From Tilletiaria anomala UBC 951 (taxonomy: Eukaryota; Basidiomycota; Exobasidiomycetes; Georgefischeriales; Tilletiariaceae): DNA of 64,000 nt. Position numbers and translations under genes: made by a program. Below the pieces are notes generated by a model. It saw only the letters and a program-made list of their open reading frames with translations, was not told the origin of the DNA and did not search any database. Of the stretch, positions 10,677 to 22,192 are shown piece by piece; the first letter of the stretch is position 1; each line of letters begins with the position of its first letter. Location of the stretch: assembly GCF_000711695.1 (NCBI RefSeq), contig NW_013546997.1, forward strand, positions 109,404 to 173,403, read 5' to 3'.

Positions 10677-11441
10677 ATGGCGATCCACTCGGTCTTGATC
10701 TTCAACAACAATGGAAAGCCTCGCCTGACAAAGTTCTACACCCACATGCGAGGCGGCGTATCAACGCAGCAATCGCTCCTGAAGCAGATATATGCGCTGG
10801 TTTCTCAGCGGCCGGATGGTGTATGCAATTTCCTGGATGCCCCCGAGCTTAGGACCATGCTCAGCGCGACCATCGCGCATGCTGTGCGCATCTGCCCTGA
10901 CGGAGAGAACGACGCATGGGTTAAGGAGACACGACCGGATCAACTGCGTGTCATCTACAGGCACTATGCAACATTGTACTTTGTCTTTGTTGTTGATGGC
11001 AGCGAGAGCGAGCTAGGAATATTGGATCTCATTCAGGTAAGGTCTATACTGACCGTGAGCTGAGGTCACCTGCCCTGACAACGAATTTTTCACGCATTGC
11101 AGGTCTTCGTCGAATCTCTCGATCGATGTTTCGAGAACGTCTGCGAACTCGACCTCATCTTCAACTTCGATCAGGTGCACGCCATCCTGGGCGAGATGAT
11201 CCAAGGTGGATTGGTCCTCGAGACCAATATTAATGAAATTGTCGCATCTGCCAAGACAATCAATAAGGCACGCAAGGTATCCGCTGCCACGTCCGGGGGT
11301 GGAGGCGGCGCCGCGAGCTTTGGAACGGCAACAGGCTCCCAAGGTGCTGGTGCCGGCGTAGCTTCCATCATGACTGCTGGTGGCGGCGCAGGGTGGAATG
11401 TGGCTGGTCAAGTGGTGAGCTGGGCCCTTCGAAGGGGCTGA
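10677..11441 (+). CDS. APS3: AP-3 complex sigma subunit
   Basis: Exons 10677-11036 and 11103-11441 give 232 residues. The N-terminal part is a clear adaptor small chain (MAIHSVLIFNNNGKPRLTKF, YATLYFVFVVDGSESELGIL, DRCFENVCELDLIFNFDQVH). The length to about residue 177 (ARK) matches sigma-3 chains of about 190 residues. AP-3 coats vesicles that carry cargo from Golgi or endosome to vacuole. A Gly/Ala-rich tail of about 50 residues follows. The last codons GTGGTGAGC contain a possible further donor, so the true C-terminus could lie in another exon. Confidence 0.92.
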
Positions 11442-11862
11442 TAGTGGAGTTCACGACCGGATTCAGGATTCCGAGTATGGTATATGGGTTGTATCATAGC
11501 AGCCTTAGAGCGCAGTTGTCCCAGTCAGAGCAAATGAGGCCAAAGGTGACCGGACGGGGGATCATAGGAGAGTATTCGGACGTACATCCACGTAGGTTAC
11601 TTTTGTGGGGTATGTGTTGGATCTTTTCCAGAGTCTGATGAACCGTAGCGTTGCCGCAACGCTTCATGGCTCTTTCTTGAGCAGCGTGCAATCGACCTTG
11701 TGTTGCTCTTTGTGGTCATGCATCCGAACGTGTACAATGACCCGTTTTTAAAGCCGGTGCACATCCGACGCAGTCATACACCATCGGTTACCTGGACGAC
11801 CAGGGGAACCAGTGAGCCATCGACCTTCCGTTTCGTATTGGAAAGGCGAAGCCAAGGCTGGC

Positions 11863-12155
11863 TCAATTGGACGCGTGGAAGTAACGCATCTCTGCTGAAA
11901 CATTGTCGCAACCCTGCGGTCTGTCAGCGACATCCGGGACAAAGTCCAACACGAAGCCTTCAAGAGTCACGTGGAAAGCTATACCTTCCCCAGTCCAACA
12001 CGGCGCTGGGCGTCGCCCCAAAGCTTCAGCATTCCGTTGCCCAGCAGAAGGATCACCAAGAGTTTGAGGGCAGTCAAGCATTTGAGATCTTGTGGCCCAA
12101 TCGCAACGTGCACGCCAGCGTTGGCGCCGAATGAGAACGGTGACCACGGAGCCAT
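11863..12155 (-). CDS. small single-span membrane protein, unknown
   Basis: The minus-strand ATG at 12155 (context ACCATCATGG) opens 57 codons to 11985, beginning MAPWSPFSFGANAGVHVAIG. After GGGAAG comes a donor GTATAG and an acceptor at 11914 (GACCGCAG), with a GCTGAC branch-like site just upstream. Exon 2, 11913-11863, adds 16 codons ending YFHASN. The 73-residue product has one hydrophobic helix (LTALKLLVILLLGNGMLKLW, residues 27-46) followed by a basic segment, typical of small mitochondrial inner-membrane or ER subunits. No family was recognised. A second acceptor at 11895 (TTTCAG|CAGAG) would give a different, longer tail ending at 11748. Single-exon frames are under 60 codons, so routine ORF calling would miss it. 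Confidence 0.45.
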
Positions 12156-12480
12156 GATGGTTCATGACATCCTCCGGTCTGATGCGTCTCTTTTGTATGC
12201 TCTTGTTGTGCATAGGTTGCAATGACCACCAGGTCACGGGTCTCTACCTGTGTTCGCGCCTCGATAACGCATCAGGAGCCACAATTTATGCGCCTGACGA
12301 AAGACAATGCAAGCGCGTTTCCGTTTTAGTCTCACCGTCACGCGACTGCCGGGCTGCGGGGAGGGAGATCATGAACACGTACGGACGCTCACACCGGTCA
12401 GTCTCTGCAGCCCTTGTTGACAGAGGCGACAAGTACACAAAAATGCGTGAAAGGAGCGTTGATTGTTTCTATGAGCTCGC

Positions 12481-14445
12481 CTACACCTCTTCCGCAGCGG
12501 TGGACCACCTCTTGGCCACGTCCCACAGTGAAGCACGGTTACCTAGCATTTCTTTCGCCTCTGCATCCGTCTCGACGCCCCGTCCTCTAAATCCGTTCTG
12601 CCATGTCCGTTCTCTGATTGGACCTTCGAAGATGAGATCGCAAGTGTTGTATGACCAGTCAATATGTTCGATCTCTTCCTGTGTGCTTTCTTTGGTCCCT
12701 GGTGCAGCCGAGCCAGGAGCATCCGTGACAGACGGTGTCGCGCTGACATCTCCCTCGTCATCACTGGCATCTTTGGGCCGGCCGGGGTCTGTCCAATTGA
12801 TGCGATGAGTCATGAGCTTAAGGTACGCTTTAATCGCCTTGGCGCCACCTTCGACAATGACTAGCGCGAAGTTGGGACTGAAGACTGTGATGCCGGTGAG
12901 GCCCAGCTGCTGCGCGTTCTTTCTGATTTTAAACTTATGCGAAGGTGATACCAGATGCTTGATCTTGAAGACCAGACAGCTTAGCCCCTTCAACTCATCC
13001 TTCTCTCGTTGCATCTCTGCCTTGGCTCGTCTTTCATCCGGTGTCAGCTTGCGCTCTTCGTTCATGCGTTCGTGCGCCTCCTTTCTCGCTGCTACCTCAC
13101 GACGGACTCGCGCCTCGATCTTAGTCGGATCTGCTACTGCCTCGCTCGTGAGCACGCGCATAATGTTGGAAAGCTTGACTTTCGGTGGCGGTGGCGGCAG
13201 CAGGCCCATCTTGATCCTATCTCGCTTATCCTGGATCTCTGCTTGTCTGCGCATGCGACGCATCTTCTTCATCTCCTTCTTGGTGAGCATCACACCACGC
13301 ATTGGAACCTTGTCCTTGTCGCCGGGCGGAGGGATGGGAATGGGGTGCTGAATGTAAATGTCGATTGGACTCCCGTCCCCTTCAATGAGAGGAAGAGGTA
13401 AATCAGAGTCTTGTGCCTTGCCTTTGCCCTTGAAAACACCGTTTAGCTCCGGCTCTTTCTTGACGATGGTCGCATCGGCAATATGTACGCCTTCGTAGCC
13501 TTCTACGCCTTGAGGGACGAATTGAAGATCCCACCATTCAACCTGCGGTGGCTGCTGCTTTTTCAGCACGCGTTCCTCTCCTGTACCATCCAGGCCCGCT
13601 TTCTTCGCACTTTCCGCGATGCGCTTCTTGATCTCCTCCAATTGCGCTTCCCTCCGCATCTCCTCAGCTTCGGCAATGTGGCGCCCAGGACGTGCGAAGT
13701 GGAAGCCTCGATGCATCGATCTGCCTTTCGGCGCGGAGCTGCCTTCGGCAGTAACCTCTTCGGCTGCAGCTAAATATGGGTTAGCTTCAGGAGGGGCTGG
13801 GCTCGAAGGGAAGCCTGGACGCTTCTGTGTCGCTGCTTGAGCGTTAGCCCGCACTGTGGAGAATCTTGGCGCCATCGGCTTCATGCTGGAAGGAGCTGGC
13901 TGAGATTTGTTGCCTTGAAGCAGCAAAGGATGAATTCCAGTCGGGCGCTCCTCTCGCACTGGTGCGGATGGCGGTAGACGGGCCTGCGAGGGTGAATAAT
14001 TGAGTAATCGTAACGAAACACACCAGCAACCAATGTTTCTCACCTGTGGCACGCCGGCGCTACCCGTAATACGTGAAATCTTCGCCTTTGCCGCAGCTAT
14101 CCTTGCAGCAATGTCATTGGGTGCAGGAGCAGATGTTGCGGGGGCAGAAGCAGCAGGAGCTTGCGGACGGGCGTTTGCTGCCGCAGGTGTAGCACATACG
14201 GGGGATGACAATGACGCCCCACCTTTGCTCGCATTTCGAGTAGCAGCGAGCGCAGCAGCAGCTTTCGCTTTGGCAGCTGCGATCTGCGCCTGAATGCTGA
14301 CCTGTTGCGCTTGCTGAGACTGCGCAGCGGGTCCGCCTGCCGGTGGACGGACAGCGACCGGCGCACCTGATGTGCTGCGGATCCGCTGGCGCGCTGGTCC
14401 GTCATTTTGGCCTCCATCATCTGGGTGGGGGCGACGAGGCGGCAT
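12481..14445 (-). CDS. PRP3: U4/U6 snRNP splicing factor Prp3
   Basis: Exons 14445-14044 and 13983-12481 encode 634 residues. The start MPPRRPHPDD was chosen because upstream in-frame codons show no conserved sequence. The protein has an Ala/Gln/Pro-rich N-terminus, the PRP3 domain (QVEWWDLQFV, PIPIPPPGD, MLTKKEMKKMRRMRRQ, PPPPPKVKLSNIMRVL) and the C-terminal DUF1115 region (CLVFKIKHLVSPSHKFKI, LKLMTHRINWTD). Prp3 binds U4/U6 RNA in the tri-snRNP. The intron at 14043-13984 (GTGAGA...TCGCAG) is 60 nt and has no in-frame stop, so retention would insert 20 residues without frameshift. Confidence 0.95.
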   Translation of the reverse strand: MPPRRPHPDDGGQNDGPARQRIRSTSGAPVAVRPPAGGPAAQSQQAQQVSIQAQIAAAKAKAAAALAATRNASKGGASLSSPVCATPAAANARPQAPAASAPATSAPAPNDIAARIAAAKAKISRITGSAGVPQVRNIGCWCVSLRLLNYSPSQARLPPSAPVREERPTGIHPLLLQGNKSQPAPSSMKPMAPRFSTVRANAQAATQKRPGFPSSPAPPEANPYLAAAEEVTAEGSSAPKGRSMHRGFHFARPGRHIAEAEEMRREAQLEEIKKRIAESAKKAGLDGTGEERVLKKQQPPQVEWWDLQFVPQGVEGYEGVHIADATIVKKEPELNGVFKGKGKAQDSDLPLPLIEGDGSPIDIYIQHPIPIPPPGDKDKVPMRGVMLTKKEMKKMRRMRRQAEIQDKRDRIKMGLLPPPPPKVKLSNIMRVLTSEAVADPTKIEARVRREVAARKEAHERMNEERKLTPDERRAKAEMQREKDELKGLSCLVFKIKHLVSPSHKFKIRKNAQQLGLTGITVFSPNFALVIVEGGAKAIKAYLKLMTHRINWTDPGRPKDASDDEGDVSATPSVTDAPGSAAPGTKESTQEEIEHIDWSYNTCDLIFEGPIRERTWQNGFRGRGVETDAEAKEMLGNRASLWDVAKRWSTAAEEV

Positions 14446-15043
14446 AATTGCGAAGTGGCGCACTCCAGATCCTGCCCTGGTGTTTAAGACCCCGTCATCC
14501 GAACCATGCCTTGAAGCATGGAATCTCGTATGTACAAAGCCCAAATGGCTGTGCCTGTGTTCCCTATCGCGCGACCTTGATTGTAGGTCTTGAGGTCACG
14601 ACTCAGGTCTGTGCCTCCTTCTCATATCAAAGGTCATTGGGTAGGTCACGTGATGAGAATTGCTGCGGGCCGTCGGCAAGCCGCGAGGCGCGTGCTCACA
14701 GCTAGGGTAACCAACACCATCTTCGACTCTCCGACCTCGACCTGGGAGATGATCACTGTCGTCCCATACCTATTGTGTCAACCATCTGCTCCTCTTATAT
14801 CTATCCGCGGCGATCCCTCACAGGAGATATACAACACCTGTCCCTGACCCAGGGTCTTGGGTAATTTTGGAAAAGGGGGAGGATGAACAACCAAAATGGA
14901 TCAAAAAGCCTTACCGAAAGCGTCATTGGGCGAGCGCTGGACACTGTGGGTCGGCACATTGGACATTGCTCCGTCCTCAAACAGTCTACTACTCGAGGAG
15001 ATGCACTCTGATTGATTCTCGACTGGTTTCTCATTCGCAGCTC
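14446..15043. promoter_or_regulatory. divergent promoter with CACGTG element
   Basis: About 600 bp lies between the starts of PRP3 (-) and the SIN Cdc14-like gene (+). GGTCACGTGATG near 14643-14654 contains a CACGTG E-box, a known bHLH binding site in fungi; its use here is inferred. No gene seen. Confidence 0.4.
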
Positions 15044-16942
15044 ATGTCCCCGTGCTCTACGTCCACCGCCCGCCAGGCTTCTCTTCGCCGACTGGAGGAA
15101 GTTATCCTGGCTGTGATGCAATCACGCAGCGAGTACTCCAACCTTGCTGCGGGCGACACCTCGGCACGACCCTCGCAGGTAAAGGTAAAAGGCAAACAGA
15201 AGGACACGCACGATGTGCGTCACGTGTGGTGCACACTGCAAGATAGTCCGCGCTTGAATGGTGAGGCTTGAGGTTTGAAGCTCATACAGCTTCCTTTGCG
15301 CTGCTGACATGTCTTACCTCTGTTGCCTCAACAGTCGCGCACGCCCTTGTCGCGCACATACGATGTCTTCTGTCTGCAATGACAGCGCCTCCGGGGTTCT
15401 ATGGGGCGTCCGAAGGGATGAAGGAATTTGTACCCCCAAGCCAAGTGCCAACGGACATGCTGCAAGAGCTGCTGTCCTGCTTTCGTTTACTGCCGGGGCT
15501 TTGCCTCACCCATATTGCAAGCAAACAGCTGTGCGCCCAACGAGGCGTCATCGATGTGAGCCGTAACCGACCGAGAGCCGAGTGTGCGCCGGACTAACTT
15601 GCTCTTTCTGCAGCTTTGCCTCACACTGGCCCGTGTCTTAGTTGCGATTGCCGCGACAAACGCGGCCTCGAACCACAATGCAGCATGCGACGAAGAGAGG
15701 CTCCCTATGCAACAGCTTCTCACTTCGATTGCAGCGGCGCTGACTGCCATTCTTATCGATGACGAGCGAGCAGCTGAAGAGTTCGAGCAACGCGGCGGTC
15801 TTGAAACCCTCAAAGATATGATGTCAATCTCTTCGGAACCACGCGGTGTTCTGAGCACGTCAGTCGCAAGTAGCAGTGCCAACACTCTGATACAATCTCG
15901 GGCCGCTCCTACTAAGAGGTTTGAGCCATCAAGAGCCGCTTCAGATGGAAGCAAAGAGAAAGGGAGGAGATCAGAGGCAGACCCGCTGCACTGGGCGTGT
16001 TTGGAGCTCCTCACCTCTCTGTATCGTCCGGAGGAGTTCGAGGCGATTTCAAAGCGGGAATCGCCGCGCAAGAGGCGCAGGCGTAACATGGGCGGAGCGT
16101 CGAGTCGCGACATTTCGCCTGAAGAGCGCAAAGCTGCTCAAATTCAAGGCCTCGATCAGCCTGCAGCCTTGTCAATCCGGGATCAGCCAAGGGTGCGTAA
16201 AGTGCCGTCGACTTCAAGCCTGTTCGATACAGACGCCCGGGCATCGGGCCCCTCGACACGGCGAATTACATCAGATCACACTGCAACCTCGCGCATGCTG
16301 CAAGTTGAAAGCGCCTCCATCCTCCGTCGCGGGCGAAGCTTACAGGCAATGCGTCCGGACAGCAGCGCGGCGCCATCGCGTCTCGGTGAGGCAACACAAG
16401 CAACCCCTAGACTTCGCCAAGTCGCTTCTTCTTTGGCCTTGACCTCAAGCAAGACCGCCAGAAAAGTCTTTACTGATCCCGAGAAGAAAGTCATCAAGGA
16501 CAAGCGAGCGAGTTATACCGCGCTTGGCCTCGGAGGCGGGCGCATCGCGCAAAACGGCGCGACCGCGCCTGCTACCGAAATTCGAAGGTCTGCACGACTA
16601 TCAAATGGAGCGTCGGAGACAGAATCGAGGCCAGCATTCGCGGAGCCCGTGTCCGTTTCCCGAGGTAACCGTCCAAAAGAAACTCGCACCGTTACACCAG
16701 TGTTCGCACAAGCCTTGACCGACTTTCAGAGCAAGGACGTCCCCATGTCACCTGCTGTCAAACGCGCCCATGCCGTTCGATCACTGCCGTATAACAAAAG
16801 CAAGCAACGCCTCGACTTGCTTCTTAGCCAGCGATTCAAGGACGAGCCCTCAGCAATGCATGCGACACATCCTCCTGGTAGACGTGCAGCGTTGATGTCG
16901 CTCAACGGCCATCGAAGTGGGCACTCTTCTCAGGCAAGCTAG
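15044..16942 (+). CDS. septation initiation network component Cdc14-like
   Basis: Exons 15044-15260, 15335-15555 and 15614-16942 join in phase to 588 residues. The first about 330 residues look helical and armadillo-like: TLQDSPRLNVAHALVAHI, a segment LQELLSCFRLLPGLCLTHIASKQ, then DERAAEEFEQRGGLETLKDM and DPLHWACLELLTSLYRPEEF. This order matches the SIN component Cdc14 family (not the Cdc14 phosphatase), which in fission yeast partners with the Sid1 kinase at the spindle pole to trigger septation. The rest is Ser/Arg-rich and disordered, with a basic patch KRRRRN and DPEKKVIKDKRASYTALGLG, and is longer than in yeast members. The family call is from memory of the conserved LQDS and FE-GGLE pattern. 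Confidence 0.68.
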
Positions 16943-17023
16943 AATAGAAGGCCACCAATCGCCTTCCAACCCATTTGCAGGACTATTAGGGGTATTGATG
17001 ATAAAAGCCTTGTACATGTGCCA
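16943..17023. terminator. short convergent 3' interval
   Basis: Only 81 bp separates the stop codons of the Cdc14-like gene (+) and the Zn2Cys6 factor (-), so their 3' UTRs must overlap or be very short. Confidence 0.5.
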
Positions 17024-20000
17024 CTACGACTCCCACAGAGGTGCAGACATGTCTTGCGTGCTGGTGCTCATGCCAGCTGCGTTCCGCAAAGTGTCGCTCG
17101 CGTCACCTCCAAACATTGTTTCCAGCCATTCCAAGCCTTCAAAGTCCAAACCCCCTGAAGGTTTGGGCACATCATTTGCTTGGCTGCCTGGGAAAGGAAC
17201 GCCTTGCGCAGGGTCAAAGCTGGTCGCCGGTGACAAGTCGTTGAAGTAGTCAACGGAAGCATTGAGCATGACCATCCATGACTCTGTATTGAAGGGTGCA
17301 GCGCCATGTATAGGTGATTGAGTAGCTGACGCGCCAAAAGACCTTGACCTGTCTCGCCCATCCTGCCGTTCAGACGGGCCTGCAGAGACTGCACTAGCTG
17401 CGCTACCTTGCGCGCCAAAGGATCCTCGGGCCATTTGATGCTCTGGTCTGACCGGCCCAAGCTTGCTGCGCAGTTTGGCGATGACCGACTCGAGCACTCG
17501 TCTCAAAGCCCTGGCTGAAGGGAAGATCGGTTCAAGTCCATGAAGTGCAAGGCAAGCTTGGTTGGCCTCCTGTAGGTGCGTCTCTGCTGCGCCAGTCCCT
17601 CGCCAACGCCATGCATTGAGCGCCAGGTAGCCGCCCGCAACGAGCACCTGCTGCGCGTACTCCAGTAAGAATGGGCTTGCCGGAAGGCTGGCTGCGATGC
17701 GCGGCGCCGCCTTGATGAGAGTATGAGCCGTCTTATAGCACTGCGATAGCGCTTCCTCCTCTTCTTTCGTCCGATCGACTGAGTTTCGGGATGCAGAAAC
17801 CAGACCACCTTGCAGGAACAACCGTTGAAGGAGCATTGTCGCTGAGCGGTACAAGATGAATGCTATGCAAGACTGCTGAGCTGGAGCAGACCCGACTTCG
17901 TGTGCGCCTGTTTTCAAATGAGCTGGAACGCAGTTGAACCAAGTGTCGAGGTCATCGACAAACTGTTTAGCCTGACGGTCATGGAGTTCGACTGCAGCCT
18001 TGTCGCGCTTGCTTTTCGCATGCTGCCTTTGGAAAGAATTCTTGGCGATATCGCTAGACAGTCGCACAAGTCTGATGATAGCGCAAAATCCCTCCACGAG
18101 AGGGAATGGCGGCTGGAATTCCAAGCTTGGCATTTCTTGATCAATGCTTGCATCTTCGATGCCGAGTGGCCGTCCAAGAGATACTGATAGGATTCGATCG
18201 AGAATGTAGATGTTCCACCATACTCGCTTTCGAACCTCAAGCTCCAAATATGAGAGTCCAAGGTGTGTCAAGTTGCGATGCAGGCCCAGATCACACGCCA
18301 TCCTCAGTGCCTGACCAATAATGAGCCATGCACGGGCTGCGCAGTTCGAGGATGCCATAAAATAGGCAAGCAATGCGTTGGTTTGCACCTGCTCAATTCG
18401 CGTCTCCATGCTCCTGTGTAGCGCCAGCAGCTGTGATCTGGCAAAGAATTGCACTCCTGCCAATGCAAAGTTGACACGCGCCTCTTTACGGCTTGATGCT
18501 CCCGGCTTCCCCCTCGCCGCCGCAGATGCCGGCTTTCTGTCGTAGCCCCACAAGTGAGCTTCTGCTCCGCTGGGACACACGCGAGGATCCTGGACAACTC
18601 GGCTCGCGCACGCGTAGATGGCAAAGAGTGTGGCAACAAACAGCGGGTTTGCTTTTTGGGCGCTTTCACTCGCTTGCGCTTGGTTGAACATTTCCGAGTA
18701 GCGAGAATTGAAGTCGCGCTCGTCCAAGACGGGAAAGCTGGAAGAAGTTGTGCATATCAGCGTGAGGGGTGGCCGACCCAAGCGACAGAAAACTCACAGA
18801 GGGTGAATGCAATCAAAGAATGTCCGCACGAGCAAGTCGCTAAGGTCTCGCTCGGGAAATGTGACCGACTCGACAGACGGCAGTACTCGGCTGAGATTTA
18901 CACCAAGAGACGAAGTGATCCATCCTAGATTCGCCTGCGCAGCGCCCACTTCCCCCGTGACTTGTGATTCCCTCCGGCCGTCCAAGGCTGAGTGAGCATC
19001 GAGGACCAGGGTGACAGTCGCAGACGGGCCGATATAGCGAAGATTCCGATTCTCGTCGTACTGTAGCCTCCCACTTTGCTGGTGGCCGGATATTGAGCTT
19101 CTCGCTTCATCCCCTGCCTCGATGTCTACCGCAACATGACCGCCTTTGGCGGCCGTAGCACCATCGACGGTGCCACCCTGAGGCCGCCCTGTTGCATCAG
19201 GTTCTTGCCCAGCATTTGGCCCCCCCAGTCCTTTTGTCTGCCGTTGCGCTGCGATGCTTAATTCAGCTAGCTCTTTGAGCCGATCATGCGCCTCCTCAGT
19301 GACCAGCTCTGTAGCTGCATCAATAGTTTCGCGAGAAAGGCTTTTAGGGTCGTTAGGGTACGACGAGTGTGGTGACGGCTTACCAGAAAAGCATGTCTTC
19401 TCTGGTGCGGTGATGACCGCAGATGGAGATGTTGAGCTTGACCCAATATCGTGTGGAGCAGTAGCGACGCCGGTCATGAGATGCGCTGCCGATTGCAATC
19501 CGCCAGCAATGGCCTGGTTGAGCGCTTGCTCGAGGCGTCCTAAGCGTGTCTCTAGACTCTCTACATATCGCTTAGAATATGCGCTCCTGTCTTTTGCCTC
19601 AAAGTAGTGGCACTTCTCGTTGTACGTCACACCTGAAATGAATTCAGAGAGTAAACGAACTTCGCTCGTTGGCCACCTTCACGCATGACCGCCCCGGCTC
19701 ACAGTGCTGGCAAGGCTTTTCTCCGTTGCATCGGACCTTTTTCCGGCGACAGACCTAATGGAATATACGGATTGGGATCTTCATCTTCTACTGCCGTGCT
19801 CCCCAGCTGAACAACCTACCTCACACGCTCTGTATACTCTCTTGCGCTTGCTTTGTGATTGGTTGTCCGCACCATTTGCATTCGACGGCCCAGGCGGTGG
19901 CGTGTCCGTTAGACCGTCGTTGCCGCTAGACGGATTTTTCCTCTTCTTCGTCCCTGCCTTTCCTGACGTATTATCAAGAGGTACTGGATCGCCTCCAGGG

Positions 20001-20134
20001 CCTGGACGATGATTAGGTGGAGGCCCACCATCCTCATCACGGGACCCGTTAGATGATAACGAGACGCCATCCTCCGCGCCGCTTTCCGCCTCTTCGTCAA
20101 TCCACGGTGGGGCAGGGGTGCCTTCGTTGTCCAT
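17024..20134 (-). CDS. Zn(II)2Cys6 transcription factor with fungal_trans domain
   Basis: Exons 20134-19820, 19754-19683, 19615-18798 and 18737-17024 give 972 residues. The binuclear zinc cluster has Cys104, 107, 114, 120, 123 and 129 (RACEVCRRKKVRCNGEKPC), preceded by a basic stretch KRKRVYR. A short coiled coil follows (RYVESLETRLGRLEQAL). The middle-homology region lies in the last exon (FFDCIHPLFPVLDERDFNSR, LLAYFMASSNCAARAWLIIGQA, MACDLGLHRN, RKRVWWNIYILDRILSVSLGRP), which is classic for fungal Gal4-type regulators. Such proteins bind CGG-type sites as dimers; target genes are not inferable. The junction after Cys129 is uncertain: one donor (TGC|GTGAAG) with acceptor ACGAG|AAG keeps frame and was chosen, and it would also place a Cys at 131 as alternative sixth ligand. 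Confidence 0.88.
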
Positions 20135-20833
20135 GCTTGCTGATTTCTCAGGATATAGCGGGTCCGTTGAACGAACCGGTTATGATGGGCCTGGCCGCAA
20201 GGCGCAAGCGATTCATAATCAAGTCGGACTCACCACTGATCATTCAGTCGTACTGGATAGTGAAGGCGGAGTGCACAGTATGGCGTTAGCTTCGAATGTC
20301 AAGCTTTTGAGGGGTTTCCCACAAAAGCCCCAGTGCTGGCGACTTTCCGGGCGGGCCAAGACTCCCAATTCACATATTTTTTTTCTCATTGCGCAGATCT
20401 GCATAGGGCCGACCGACATGGTGTTGGTGTCAACGCTCAAAGTCGGCAAGATTCGAAGACCGAGGAACATGTCATCGTTGGCGTCAGGAGAGGTCCTTCA
20501 CATAGAACACTTACATTGGTGTTGGAGAAAGGACGGGTTGAACGAAACGCAAAGACCCTCAAGAAGAGTGCGATTGACAAGTTGCTGCACTACAATTACG
20601 GGCATCGCGCCCGCGCTGCGAAGGGACCGCAGAGTATTGAGCAGCAGCGGCTAGGGGAATCTATTCCTTTGCGTGCGAGCAAGGTCTCTCTACAATAGCG
20701 AAGGGCAGGACAAAAGAACGTGGTTTGTGGGAGAGAAAATGACCTCCCCTCCTTGTTTGTGAATGATTATGTGTGGATGTGCTTGTAGGTGTGTACGCGC
20801 GCAATCAACCATGCTTGACCGTGCCTAGCAAAT
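20135..20833. other. intergenic with a possible small plus-strand ORF
   Basis: About 700 bp lies between the start of the Zn2Cys6 factor and the end of ERG20, both on the minus strand. A plus-strand frame runs to a stop at 20698, and its last about 100 codons are basic (ERNAKTLKKSAIDKLLHYNY...IPLRASKVSLQ). A pyrimidine tract ending GCGCAG at about 20396 would be a good acceptor for it, but no first exon was found. It is left as a weak candidate only. Confidence 0.25.
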
Positions 20834-22192
20834 TCACTTAGTCCGCTTGTAGACCTTATTGAGGAAAGCCCTAAACACCTCCCGTTTGAGTCCTCCTTTG
20901 CCAACGGCACCTGCGTCCTGCGGCAGTGCCTCAATGAGAGCGTTGATCTTTTGGTAGCTTTCCTTCTCGTACGCTTCGAAGCGAGACTTGATGTCGATGT
21001 TTGGTGCCTGGTACACCTCCTTCACTTTTGCCTCGCATGCCGCGTCTTTTCGTCCATAGTTGGCGTCCAGCACAGCTCTTTGCTCCTCAGTAGCGCTGGC
21101 GAGAGCGATGTTGATGAGCCAGCTGCACTTGTTGTCCAGAATATCGGTGCCGATCTTTCCGATGACCTCTGGTGCGCCGTAACAGTCCAAGTAGTCATCC
21201 TGCACTTGGAAGTACTCGCCCAGCGGAATGAGAATGTCCTGCGCAGACTTGTACAACGCTTCGTCCTCTACGTTGATCAGTCGCATTGCGAGCGCCACCG
21301 GCAAGTAGAAGGAGTAGTAGGCTGTCTTGTAGACAACAATGAGATGATGCCTGGGAGAAACCCCGTCAGTCTGCGAGCTTGCGATCACGAATTTGCCAGA
21401 TTCACTCACTTGGTCAGAGAGAATTTGCTCAGATCGACAGATTCTTCGGGTGCAGTGATCAAGTCCACCAGTTGCCCGAGCTCTGTCTGCAAGGTAACGT
21501 CGTGGAAGAGCTCCAGCAGATGGACGTAGCACGGGTCGGAACGGAAGTGCTTCTTAAGGAAGAAGTAGATGGCGGCTTCCAGCATGAACGAATCGTTGAT
21601 GGCGATCTCCGCGACACCCTCGACCTTGTACCAGCACGGTTGACCTCTTCGTGTAATCGACTTGTCCATCATGTCGTCCGCGACCAGAAAGTATGCTTGC
21701 AGCTGCCAACAAAAGTGTCGAGCGCGTCTTTTCAGTACTCCATGAGCCCCATCGGTGATCAATGATACTCTGACACTCACAAGCTCAATGCACCACCCGA
21801 GGATGGCGGCCTTGAGGTATTCTGGCTCAGATAGTTCTCTTGTCTTGTTGCCCGTGGCATCCGTGCAGAGCATGATCTCGACCGTGTCCACAACACTGAG
21901 CCCACGATTCAGCTTTCCTCCTGGTGTGTTGTACATCAGACTCCGTTTGAACCAGTCCTTAGCGTCTTGCGGCACTGCGACGGCGCAAAGTTCAGTCAGC
22001 CACGTCAGCAGCGAGAGCTACATGCGATTCCGGCCCTTCCTGCCCTTACTCACTGCCCTCACTCGTGCAGTAAGCCATGAGCTCGTCGACGAGTATTGGA
22101 AAGACTTCTTCGAAACGCTTCCGCTTCACTAGCTTCTCCTGTGCTTTGTCAATGAGCTTTTGCTCGGTTTGAGGGTCGACCATGTCTGCCAT
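20834..22192 (-). CDS. ERG20: farnesyl diphosphate synthase
   Basis: Exons 22192-22054, 21974-21781, 21702-21410 and 21350-20834 join in phase to 380 residues. The first Asp-rich motif DDMMD is at 120-124 within [20 protein letters not shown], and the second, DDYLD, at 260-264 within [20 protein letters not shown]. Aromatic residues Y115 and F116 sit five and four positions before the first motif, the arrangement that limits the product to C15. The enzyme condenses IPP with DMAPP and then GPP to make FPP for sterols, dolichol, ubiquinone, heme A and prenylation. The C-terminus ends [10 protein letters not shown], usual for the family. It is somewhat longer than yeast Erg20 (352) because of an N-terminal lead. 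The Zn2Cys6 factor and the iron regulator flank it on the same strand. Confidence 0.96.

Noticed and set aside
12164-12808. 214-codon plus-strand frame starting with a hydrophobic stretch
   Set aside because: It runs antisense into PRP3 and its second half is a shadow of PRP3 codons; no splice or domain support.
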